NCBI RefSeq assembly: GCF_041296385.1
Contig: NC_091023.1
Location: forward strand, 20,674,924 to 20,738,923
Reading direction: 5' to 3'
From: Aphelocoma coerulescens
Lineage: Eukaryota; Chordata; Aves; Passeriformes; Corvidae
DNA: 64,000 nt
How positions within the stretch are numbered: the stretch's first letter is position 1; every line of letters begins with the position of its first letter. The position numbers and the translations under genes were made by a program. The notes under the pieces were generated by a model, which did not search any database, was not told the origin of the DNA, and worked only from the letters and a program-made list of their open reading frames with translations. Shown here piece by piece: positions 42,401-54,789 of this stretch.

Positions 42401-44656
42401 TCAGTAAATGTCAGGGAGTCGAGGTAGTCAAGAAACAACAGCAAAACACAAGGTAAAAAAGCACAAGCTCTGAGTAAGAGAAGTCTTCTAGAATTTCTGG
42501 CCCAAAATAAGAGGGTATGGAAGCAGAGAGAGTCTAGTGAGGAGCTGTAACTTAAAATATTAATACTGACAAAGGACAGAAGAACAGCTCCACTTACTTA
42601 CTTTATCTTAAGCCATTAGCTTTGATTTAGTGCAGCCAGGGAAGCCTTTCGGTACTTTCCATGCTCTCTTCACGCTCCAGCTTAATAGCATTTGTTTAAA
42701 TGAGGAGTGGTCCCTCAAGCAATATTTCTCTTTAAGAGGCAAGTCGCAGTACAGAGTAATAAGTAAACTGGGAACAATATATTTTAAAAGAAGAAATGTA
42801 TACTGACAGCTCAATTTAAGGAAATATTTATTACACATAATTTCTCAACTGTTTTCTGAGTAAGCAATATAAAATGATCCTTATGAACAGCAAAATGTAA
42901 GGAAGAAAAGAGTGTGCATCATTATGAGGGGTTTAATCTTCTATGTGTCTGTCTGTTGTTCTGAATGAAGTCTTTACTTACATGAACTAATGGCATCTAC
43001 CCTGGATGTCTCAGAAATTTTAATCCCCGAATGGCCTTGTTTTTAACACTATCATGCACCTACATCCTCCCTTTCATGTTTTGCTTTCTAATAAATGACA
43101 ACAAGCTTCATGGCTTTAAGAGAAGGAAAGGGGTGCTAGTTCAGTCGTGTCTTGTCTTGTCCATGACCAAATATTTTCCATCCCATTGAGTTGCAGGTGT
43201 GATGACGCTTGGCAGTGTGGAAATGGAGTTGCTCTGTTTTGTGCTTGCATCGCTGCTTTGGTCCCAAGTGTGAGTGTCTGTTTGCTGTAACTTATTAAAA
43301 CTCACATCACCAGCTCCTTGCAGTTCATAGTTTCTTGTGACTTTTCTGATGTTTGCCTCCTCTGAGAAGCAAATAGGCCAAGTGTGAAGCATGGGCTGAA
43401 AACATGTGCATCATGTAAAAGTAGCACAGTTCAACAGCCTCAAAATAACTGCCTTCTTTTTTTTTTTTTCTTTTTAGATAAACATATTACATTGGTATTG
43501 TGTTTCCAGGGCATCATTTTAGTTGTAGCTAAAAATACAATCAGCACACCACATTTCAGCAGATTTAACTCAGCAAAATTGTTTATATGTGAAATGTTTC
43601 CTGCTGAGTGTCACAAATAATAATTTAGTTTAGAATGTGGCACTCTACAGATCCAAAAAGCACTGCTGTGGAAGGAAGATGTTGCTCCCACCCCTCTTTC
43701 AAATGTTCTGGTAACTTCTTGCTTTCTTGTCACTGAGAGCCTGGTAATCCCTTTGCAGACCCAGACACAGATATTTTACAACTGCATTATTAAATTAGTT
43801 AAGTAGTTCCTTTCTTTTACCTCCATGGAATCATGACAGAGTGCTCTACCTCTTGTTACTATTTCTATTTTGTACTTTTATCAGTCACAAGAACACCACT
43901 GAACTGATCGACACAGTTTCTTAGAAATTGATGCAATTTTTTTAAAAATCCAGTTACATGTGGTTTAAATTCTATTCTTTTTGTTAATGTAATCAAATAT
44001 CGTGTTTGCTTTGCTTATTGGAGAGTGGTTGCTCGCCTCAGAACTGATGGCTTCAAGTTGTTACAATTGTCATTTTCATTTCCTGTGACTTGCTTGTATT
44101 TTTTATTTCTTCTTTATGGGAGGACTTTCCAGTGAGTTTATCTTTCTTATCTTAGTTCTTTGTCTAAGAACTTGTGCAAATTGGATAAGGATGGACAAAC
44201 CTGCCATACCAGGAGTATACTGGAGAAGTTAATACCTGAACCTAGAAAGCTACAATTCCCCTCAATATGCAATGGGACACAGTCCCTGTAGCTGGGAGGA
44301 CAATGGGAAGGTCATTAGTGGCTCATCTTTCACTCTTGACAGGGATGCAGCTGGTAGGAAAGGGTAGATAGTTCTTTCAGTGACTTGGAAAATCATAAAC
44401 AAATTTGGACACAGGCCCCTGTTCCTCAAGGCGTTGTTGATTCAGTTCTTACTGTTCAATCTGGTACTTCCAAAGGGTGCCAGAGAAAACAGTAAAACTG
44501 CAGGATGCAACTCCAGAGAATGGCTGCTGGAAAGAAGGATTTGTTCACATCACTGTTGCCCATCTGTGGTCCTGACTGCCTGCAGAAGCTCTTCTCCTGG
44601 GGAGGGGATGGACAGAGAGAGGACAGTAAGTGATCTGCAAGTGACAGAATTGGTCA

Positions 44657-44699
44657 CACATGTTACTTCATTGAACAGCAGCCACATGTTACTTCATTG
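44657..44699. repeat. 17-base direct repeat, period 26
   Basis: The word CACATGTTACTTCATTG occurs exactly at 44657-44673 and 44683-44699. It looks like a small recent local duplication or slippage product. Confidence 0.85.
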
Positions 44700-47600
44700 T
44701 CTTCTTAGGCCAAATAATATGTTTGTCAGAGAGGCTGGGATGAGGATATTAACAAACACTTGGTGAAGGAGCAGTGTGGAAAGGTGTCTAAAGTTGGATT
44801 TCACCTTCCTCCTTTTTCTTACAAAAAGTGCTATTCGTAGGAAGAACAGGAGTGAGCCATTTAAATAAGGAAATATGAAGCCATGCAAGTAAGAAAGTAT
44901 TCTTTTGGCGGTTATTTGAAGCATTTTATATAATGTATCTAACAAGCAACAGACCAGAAATGAAAGGGAAAAACTCAAGAACGTTCATGTAGATGGCTCC
45001 TGGTGCTGCAGAGCCACAGCAGTCATTGTGTTGGACATGGTACGAATATGTAACAGAAAACATACTCTGTGCCTAAAGATCCCACGATCCAAGACAAATG
45101 GGGATAAAGGGGGTAGCAGGTGCACTGCTGCCGGCAGGGTGGGCTGCTGCTGAGCCAGGGTGGTTTCCTGGTTGGCTGGAGGTTCAGGGTGTGTTGTAGG
45201 ATGGGGATTTCAGGAAGGAATTTGAAGGAAGGCAATGACTTTGGTTTGCAAATGCATGTGGGTGTGTATTTCAAATTAGTCCTTAGAAGTTAAGAATTGC
45301 ATTTCAGTCTCCTTAGCTCAAAGCTGTTTCCCTCCCTAATACTGAGCCTTTCCAGATGAAGTAGAGACTGAATTTGATCGTAATGCTGTTGTACACAACT
45401 TATCATTGCTCAGGTGATACCATAACATGGGTGAGTTCAGTGAGTCTCCAGAGCCTGGACAGCACTGTCAGTGTTTATTTGAGATGTGAGTTCATCCATG
45501 TCTATCTTTCATCTTCCCAACATCTTGTGTTCCAAAATTATTTCATATCCTTTACAAGGTTGGTGTTGGTTAGGACTTCATAATTATCTGCTTCTCTTTT
45601 TTTTGGTCAAAATAATAAAAACCAAGAATGAAAAGTTTGGGACTGAACAGTGCAGTGCAGCCAAAAGCTCCTGGTCTGTATCTGAGAACAGCTACGTGCA
45701 AGGGGCCAGCTGGTGCTTTGGGATTTCAGTTTGAATCCCTGTGAACAAAGATCCGTCAATGTCTTTTCCTACTGAACAACCATGTGAGTTTACATCTGAC
45801 AGTCTGTGACCATGGTGCAAGGAGAAAAATTAAAGCTAGCTCAGACAAGGGGAGGTGGGCACTGAAGGCTTATTTCTGAATGCAAACTTTTTGGCTGCGA
45901 CCCAAAAGTGTTGCAATGGAAAATGATTGTCAGCTTTTTAATAATGTTCTTTTTTATTGTGAAGGCAACACCAAGTGTACCATGTACAAAGTGTTCTGTG
46001 ATAAAAGATGTCATTTAAAAAGTCAGACTTAATTAATTATGAGGGCTTGAGGCTGGATCAGAAATGGATATACCTTGCAAATAAGAACAAGTTAATAGGA
46101 GAGCAATTATTGCAGAAAAACACTTGGTATCAGACACTGTTTGGAAGTCACCCCGTCCTGTTGTTTAGAAGAATGTATTCCAAAAGCATTTTGGCAATGG
46201 AAAGGAGTGCAGTTCAGAGAAAAAGTGAGACAGATGAGAAAGGAAGAGGTTTTTGAGCATAGTGAATTTAAATAGTAAACCATAATGTGCCAGTAGCAGT
46301 CAGATTTTAACACTGAATATAATAGCAATATGGCTCTGCTCTGTCAGAGCTGTTTTTATATTAAGAGCTTTCAGGTTTTTTGAGAGGTACAGATCACAAT
46401 TAAAGTGTTCAATTCCCATGTTGAGTCCCCTTGAGCTTTGTTTCTCATCACACCCAACAAGAGTGGGAATGAATTAGATGTTATCCCTCTTTGTGTGGGC
46501 CCACAGAGCTGTGTGGAAAAAGCTGCTTAAACTTGTTTGCTGCTGCTGTCCCATGGAACATGATAATTGAAATGTGGGTATGGGAGGTGTGACACAGAAA
46601 ATCTGATACGGTCACAGCAAGGCTCCTCTCAAAATAGTAGTCAGAGCAGGGGATGGAAGGGACATTCAGCTGAATTAAAATGTTGCAGATCACTTTGTGT
46701 GCTTTCTGGAGAAGAAGAAATAGGACTTGGTATTTACAGATTAACTACCTTGACCAGGCTCTTCATATACTTTGGTCAGTTTCCAGTCTTGCACTTCTTC
46801 AGGGCCCTGATGCAAATTATTCCATGACATAAAGAAAATAATCCTCCAAAATGGCTTAATTTCCTTCCAGAGGAAAAAGAAATCCCAACACTCGGGAACT
46901 TGGACTAAAGCTTGGCACAAATTTTAGACTGACAAAATGTTCACTAGGAAAAACCTAATTGAAAGAATCAGCTTAGGAACAGGGCACAGTTTTGAACCAG
47001 AATGTAATGGGATCAGAGGGGACAAATTAATGTCTTGTGGTTTGAATGTTAGGCATCCTTGATCACTGGAAGAATGAGTGGATGGAATGGATGATATCCT
47101 AAATGCTGTTGGATGAGAAGTGTCTGAAAGCATCTATTGCCCTGCCTCACTAATGAAAAAAATGGATTTTTGGACCCCAGGATAGGGACAGGAATTGATT
47201 TAGAAGAAAGGACAACAGACAAACACACACAGACCTGCTGTGTTTTCTTTGCCAAAGATATTAGGTCAAGAGAGTGATGGTCAATAGCTAAAACTTTCTG
47301 CAGTTCATGGTTAGGCAGCTTGACTTTTCAGCAGAAGTGGAGTTGGAAAACACAGCAGAATCTGTGCTTCACTAGCAGAAGTCAGAAGACAAAACAAAAC
47401 CTCACCTTAAGACTCAGGACTGCTCATGTGTTTGTTCCTTACTGAAAGAGAGAATATAACCTAAAACCCATCAAATAGACAGCTTTGAAGAACAGTTTCT
47501 GTTCATCTGGGTTAATCAACTTCAAGGTTTAAATGAGAGTTTTGGCAAAAGGGACTGTTTAAAAATGGATCCTGTGAGAGAGTGCAAGAGAGCTGCCCTG

Positions 47601-50550
47601 CACAATATGGATGTAGGAGCCATCCTGCTTCATTCTGCTTCTCATACTGGACAGAGGGGAGATTTGGGGTGGCCTCCACAGGACATGCTGGAATCCATGG
47701 TGGTGGGAGAGCAAGGGAGAAGCTGGGTCTAACCTTCAGCTCTGCCCACCAATTCCTGCCTGTTTACATTGGCCAGGCAGACTGGTAGGAAGGAAATTTC
47801 CTGTGTCCAGTCAGGAGGACCATCAGTCAAACCTCTGGTTTGAAAACAAGGCAGTTATGTTAAGCCAGTGCATCTCATGAAATAATTAAGTCCCACTGCT
47901 GTCATCCCTACTCAGATATTGTGTAATGGTCCCATGTGCTGAGAAAACACTCGCTAGAATTAACAATGCTGAACACTATTTAATATGATGACTGTGGCAG
48001 GCAAAAGCTACTCCTCCAAAATAATAAATCATATGACATTTAGCTACCTTTTATCTTGGCAAGAAGCCACGAAGTTTCAGCCTTTCGTGGTGTATGAGTT
48101 GCTTTTGAAGTGCTTTTGTGTTAGGAAGAGTGGGCCTGCAAATGAGGTGCAATGAAATTCTGCATTTAGTGTATCTCGTGATAGGGAGATTAAATGTATC
48201 TAGGCTGCAAAGCAACTGATCTTGGGTTTTATCTGTACTTCATCTATGGTTTTTGCTTTCTTCAGACCCACTTTTGTCTTCCCAGTGTCCTCAGTTTTTT
48301 ATCCTCACTGCCCACCTGCAACTCTGTTTATGAAGGATGGGAGAAGGCTTCGATCTACTGGGATATGGTAAGGGAACAGTTGCTTTTCCCCCACATAGTG
48401 CTCAGCATGCAATGGCACACTTGTATTCAGGTTGGGCTCCATTTGCCTCAGAGAGACACAGATATGAAGTGAAAAAGTGTAGCTGTTGCAGGAACAGAGC
48501 AACACCACCCTGACACAGTAGAAATGCAGCCATATTCCTGCTGTATTTTATGTTTGGTTAAATACCAGATATGTGATGGAGCTTGTCATTCTTTTCCATG
48601 TAGTCCTCCTAAAAGAAAAGGCAGTATCTGATGCATCAATAACACTAGGTGGGAGATCAGGAGAGATCTCCCTAAGATCTTTATAAACATTTGGGTGTTA
48701 CAAACATGCTGGAGCACATCTTCAGTAAATTTTTGCTGGGAAAAATGAAATGTTAAAAGCATACAAGCAGGAAGGGCACCAAGTACTGCTTTAGGGTGTG
48801 TGCTTGCCATAGGTGTGGCTGAAAGTCACTGCTGTAATTGTAATTCAGCACAGAAATTGAAAGTGTAGTTGGGCTGCAAGTAGTCTGACCTGCAGGGGAA
48901 ACCATATCTCACTGTGATGTGCTGATTGTTCACTTGGGTGAAAGGCAGGGAGGAGTGGGGCACATCCAGTATTTCACTGTCTCTGTCACCTTCCTGGCCT
49001 GCTAATGTAACCAAGAATCAGCTGCAGAGTTCCATTAATTCTCAGTTAAGGAGTTACTGACATTGGTCTAAAAACTTTTCTTACCAAACATCATAGGCTG
49101 AACTGTTGACATCAAAGGTTAAAACTCCTGTGTGCTGTTGGAAGTGCCTCCAACTGGCCACTGATGGATTTGGTCCTCTGTTTATTGTTTCTAATGACAC
49201 AAGCATTTTTTTCCCTGATGAAGAGACCTCAATTTCAGAGACATCATCTCCACAGTAATTAGTGATAAATCATCTTCACTGCATTTCCTTGACACATGTA
49301 ATGTTGTATTTTTATTCTCAAGTTGTTCTGTTTCACTCAGCTTGACTGAAATAGCTTTTTAATACTAAAAGAAAAAAAAAAAAACAAAACAAACCCAAAA
49401 CATTTTAAAGAACATTTTATGAAAAGTCCAACATCCAGATGAGAAAGCCCAGCATTAAGGATGCACGTGAACCTTCAGGTCAACTTCTTGCTTATGCTTT
49501 CTCTGGTCACTGATAAATTATTACTTCCTTCCTTCTTCACTTGCTCTCATGTCATCCTAGGGGGATTTACACAGTGTTTTTTCCACACCTCACGTAGTGT
49601 GTGTGGCCTTGAAAACTGCCTTTTAATAACTATCCAAGTGCTGCATTGAATAAAGTGTCACTTACTCATTGCATTTCTCTAGGCTTTCAATATGTTTTCT
49701 AAAGCTCTTATAATTATGGATGAACTCACATTCCCGTTACACTTTCCAGAGTAGCAGGTGACATTCCTGCTTCACATCAAGGGAACTGGAGCCCAGAAAG
49801 GTCAAGTCAAAAATTCTCAGCTTTTGTAGGAAATGTCACCCAGTCTGGGGTTTCTAGACCAAAATGTAGAGGGTTTTCTCTCCTTCTTTTTCTTTTTTTT
49901 TAAAGACATCTTAGCATTTAAAGCACGGCTATAATTGATCTCAGCTGCAGCTGATGGCACTCAGCAAGTCCTGCCAATCTAACTGCAAGTGCCCAAACCC
50001 AGGCAGCTGGAAACCAGGAGTGTTCCCATGTGAGATGAGTGCTTGCCAAGTATTGCAAATGAGTTCTGGGTCAGAGGAGGAGCAGATTTCCATTCTCAGG
50101 GGTGGCACTTCAGGGCTGAGCTCTGAGACAGTAATTTTTCCTTCTGATGTTCTCCTTATCACTCAACTGTGTCCAGCAGTTAGACACAATGCAGGTTTTC
50201 CATGTGGGTGAAAAGTTATGTCACATTTACTTACACTTTGAAACTATTAATCTGGGGGGTTGTTTTTAAAGAAGTATGGGTTTTTTCTCTACTGATCTTC
50301 AAATGCTTTGGGATTTGAATTTATGGGATTTGTAAAGGTAGTTACAAAACATTTCTGAATTTCTCTCTTCATGGCATGGCATCGCATGAAGGAAATAACA
50401 TTTGCTTATTATATTATATGCTGGAGTAAAAGCATCTTTAGTGGTATCAGCCTAGTAATTTTCTTCATAAAATTAATCAATATAAGTTGTTCCCGATAGG
50501 CCTATTTCTCATTTTCCCTGGAGATTTCCTGTTCTTTCCTCTGTGCTGAG

Positions 50551-50584
50551 TGTTCACTTGGGTGAAAAAGGTGTTCACTTGGGT
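50551..50584. repeat. Short tandem word TGTTCACTTGGGT
   Basis: The word occurs at 50551 and again at 50572. Extended to TGTTCACTTGGGTGAAA, the first copy is also found exactly at 48927-48943. Confidence 0.7.
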
Positions 50585-52730
50585 TTGTCACAAGTCACAC
50601 TAAAAATCAAAAGCAAAAACCCCCAAAACCACAGGGAGGCACAAGTCACAAAGGTGCGTTGACAATTAAACACAGGCTCATTGCAGATGGGGAAGGAGAC
50701 AAACACAGCCATGCAAAATCCCACCCCTTTCTACACAATAGAAAAATCACTTAAGGAAAATCTTTAGGCTGCATTTCTCAAAGGTTGCTTTAAAGGCTGG
50801 AATCCATCAGTTTTGAATTTGCAAAATCCTGGACATGACTTAGCCATGTCCCATAATTTAAATGATAATAAGTGTTCTGGGCAAGTCTAGTAAACCAAAT
50901 ACACATTGGGCTGTGCACACACATGGGGGTGGTACATGTCCATGTATATTTGCTATTATTGATTTTTTTATTGATTTTTTTTTTCTTTGATGATTTAGCA
51001 ATATCTAAATGCAGCAAAAATGTGAATGAAAATAATTAAAATAATTATTGCAAGAAGTTGTGCTGGAATTTAAAAACCCTTATCAGCAGACAAAATCTCA
51101 GAGCATCATTCTCCCAGATGGGGAATGGAGAGGCACAAGGGGTAATTAATCACTGAGGGGCAAAACTGTATTGAGTACTTGCTTGCTTGTTCTTGTCCTT
51201 GAACCACTGATTCTCCACGTGACGAGCCAGCTCAGCATGTGGCATAATTGCAACATGTAGGATTGTTTTGGAATAAAGGAGCACAGGATTTGTTAGGTTT
51301 TAAAGCTCAGTGATTTTCTTTTTTTTAATTGGCAGTAAAGCAGTAAGGCACTTAGGATGCAAACTCTAACAATAAACAGGGTTTGCTCTGTATTTATGGC
51401 TTGTGAATAAAGATTGCACAAAGGTGGTAACTTTTAATTTTGCATTAACCCAGCTTGGCTCTGCAGTAGGTGTTGAGCTTGTGTGATGAGAAATGAATCA
51501 ATTGCTGTCTGTGCCTTGCAGTGGCTGTCCCCTGTAAAATAATCTAAACCTGTCAGATGGTGACAGCTTGCTCTACCTGCACAAATAACACCATTTTTGA
51601 GAAATCAAGGACTGCTGATATTGCTGTAACAGATCTAAAAGTGCATACTGATGGGATCTGACTTCTGTGAGATAGAATTTGAAGCCGCTAACACGCAGAA
51701 TATTTCTGCTGCATCAGCTTCTCATCTCAGAAATGTGGATCAGGTCTTTGAAAGAGTTCAGCACTGAACAAATCCCCATCTTGTCTAGTTCTGATACTTA
51801 GATCATAATACATGAAAAGCTGGTTTAAAAAAAAGCCTCCCATACCATAAAAGCCATAACAAGCTTTAGCAGCTGCCTGGAGAACACCCCTCGAGTGTCC
51901 CAAATATGTGGTACTGAAATGTGGTGTCCACCAACTCTCTTACAGCTTGTACAAACAAAAGCAAATGTACTGGAGCACTTCTCATCTCCCAGAGCTCTAA
52001 AGAGGTTTCCAGAGCACTCAGCCATAAGCCTTTGTGTTTGAATGGAGCTTGGCAAATGTGAGGGGTTTTCAGTGTTTTGGCCAAAACATAAACTGAAGGG
52101 GGAAAATCTCAATTCCAATCCAAGCAAGGTGGCTATTACTGATGGTTTTTAGTTTTGCAATGGATGGAGGGGTAGTGACCAGGCTTGGAAAAACTTTGTT
52201 TTGCTTAACCAGAAACCAATTGTTCAATGCAAATTGAAATACTTCAATTTCATGGGAATTGGTTTGGTTTTATCTAAACATAGGCCAAACAAAAGCATTG
52301 AAAAAGAAAATGCCAGTTGAAAATGAAAAGCTGAAAAATCTGATTTTGAAGGATTTTGAAAAACATCCACTCTTTTCTTACTGATTTTTTTTTTTTCATT
52401 TTGACCCAATTTTGTAATTAGTTTTAGCTGGCAGTATTGAATAACCATTCGGGAATGAGTTCACTTTTTATCAAGATGTTTTCTAGCCACCTTCACCTTG
52501 AAGAGCTCATGCAGTGGGAGATAGGTAAGTATTGCTGTTACTGTACTATTAAAAGAAGGATCATAGAGCCTTTAATGTCTTGTGGTTTTTGAGGTTTTAA
52601 TCAAAAATGAGTGAATGAGCTGCATTTCCAGCTACAACAAAATAAACATTGGTCAGCATTAAGAGAGCATTGCTGTCAAAACGAGACTTAAAGATCTGTG
52701 AAAATTCTTTCCTAAATTGTTCATTCATCC

Positions 52731-52750
52731 TTTTTTTTTTTTTTTTTTTT
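52731..52750. repeat. T20 homopolymer
   Basis: Twenty consecutive T residues. No inserted retrocopy could be identified beside it. Confidence 0.9.
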
Positions 52751-54663
52751 GTGTGGCTTGAGCACATCTGTAAATCTAAGTAAACAGCATCTAGCTGTGT
52801 GTCGCTCTGTTCTAAATATGGTGCAATGGAAAAAGAAGTTTAATTTCTCCATAAGATCTCTTGAGACTCAATGTATTTTTGAAACACCATTGGCTGCCCT
52901 GACACTGTGACAGCAGCCAGTTGTTTTAAAGGAGCATTTGCTTGCTGGAAACAGTGCAGTTGACCTTGGTAGTGTTGTACTTTCAGCAGGAAAGGATGGT
53001 CAGAGGCTAAAGTGATGTCTGACAGAGGAAGCAAAGGCAGTTCATTAAGCTAAAATGTCGGCTTTTCTGATAAAAGTAAAGAAGTAGTGCTTAAGTGAGT
53101 GATCTGCAAAGAGTGAGCACAATGAGGCTGTGAAGGAACACACTCCTGGTCATTGCAGTTGACACTTCCTGACCGAGCACAGCATCAAGAGGCTCAGCAG
53201 GGCTGCACAATTCACTGTCCATGGCACGTGGTGCAGGATGAGAGGCTTTTTCCTGGAGAATTTAGTCTCCAGTGATTGGCTGACAGATGGGGCTGGTGCA
53301 GCATTTGCCTTTGCATTTGACAAGGAGCTTTACCACAAAGGGTAAAACAACCTGCCCAGAGTAAGAATGGGGCCAAGTTGGAAAATGGCCAGATTTGTTG
53401 ACATTCAGTTCATTGCTATTTTTGCCATAAGGGAATTAATCTTCCACTTTGACTTCTGCTGTGCATTTAATCAGGTGCTGAGTGAATATCTTACTCTGGA
53501 AATCCAAACTAATAATGGACATAAAAATTGTGGTAAATGATAAGATGGAATAAGACAAGTCATATCTTCCCTAATGACACCATAATGAACTGAACTTAAA
53601 ATGAAATCCTATCAGGAACAGTCACGGCCCATTAGACAATGAAATTTCTTGTTAAAGTGGCTTTTCAACAGTACTTTGCAAAAAATGAAAATGAAACAAA
53701 ATTACACAGTATTTTTGGAAGCCACTTGCAGTCAGATCCTGAAAATCGTTTGGGGTAAACCCCCATGAGCTTCAGTGAATATTTTGCTAATTCAAGGACA
53801 TAAACTCTAAAAGCACTGACTGTGGATTACGTGCCACAGAAATAATTTCAGCATGATTTAACAGCTAATATTACCAATTTATGGCGTAAAATACTGTACC
53901 CGTTGAGAACAGATGGAAAAAGAAGTAAAAAAGAGTGGGTTAATTTCTTTGCTTTTTGTGATTGCTGCTTTACATGGATCATGCAGAACAGGGACAAAAC
54001 ACAAAGTCCCTTGATTTTTAAACACCACATGCTTTGAAGAAAACATTCAGGAACAGCAAGTGGGAACACTTCCCAAAAACAACCAGAGGGAGGTGCAGGG
54101 AATGGAAATTACTGTGGAGGTGCTTGTTTTTGTTGGTAAATGTTCCAGAATAACCTTTTCATAGATACAAATACTTTTGTCATTGTCATCTTCAAAGCAA
54201 ATTAAACAAAACTTTCTCATCAGCAATGATTATTGTGAACTGGAGTTGGCAAGAAAATTTAAATTGTAAAAAAATAACAACAGTAAAGGTCTAACTCTCA
54301 TGGAGGAACAGCAATATGTAGGTTCTTGTTGCTCATCAGGCCCGTTGGCATCCTCCAGCTGAAGGTGCATTGTAAATGGGGCCATAAACTCCTAAATCAA
54401 ACACTTTAAGAATTTTTATGTTTCATATTTTCTTTATTTACTATCTGAATATTCCATAGTATTTTGATCTCTTCTGTGCTAGGTATTAACCATGAGAGAA
54501 ATATATTTCTATACCTTTTTAAAAAGTTTCTTTAATTTTTTTTTAGTAAAAGTGGCACTGCAAATGCACATTTATTGTTCCAGCAGTATTAACGAAAATA
54601 TCAGATATACAAAGAAAGTGTATTACATTGTTGTAGGAAGGAGAAGGTGTTGTGTTTTGGGTT

Positions 54664-54789
54664 GGTTTTTTTGTTTGTTTTTTTTTTGTTTGTTTGTTTG
54701 TTTTTTTGGTTTGTTTTGTTTTTGTTTTTTTTTTTGTTTTGTTTGTTTGTTTGTTTTGTTTTGTTTTTGTTTTTTTGGGGTTTTTTTTG
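54664..54789. repeat. (TTTG)n/(TTTTG)n low-complexity repeat
   Basis: About 125 bases of T runs punctuated by G, mostly TTTG and TTTTG units, with GGTT interruptions. An ORF rich in Phe, Leu, Val and Cys on the + strand and a Lys/Asn/Gln-rich ORF on the - strand are artefacts of it. Confidence 0.92.

Noticed and set aside
52731..52750. T20 run as the tail of a minus-strand processed pseudogene
   Set aside because: Sequence to its right shows no poly(A) signal on the minus strand and no recognisable transcript.
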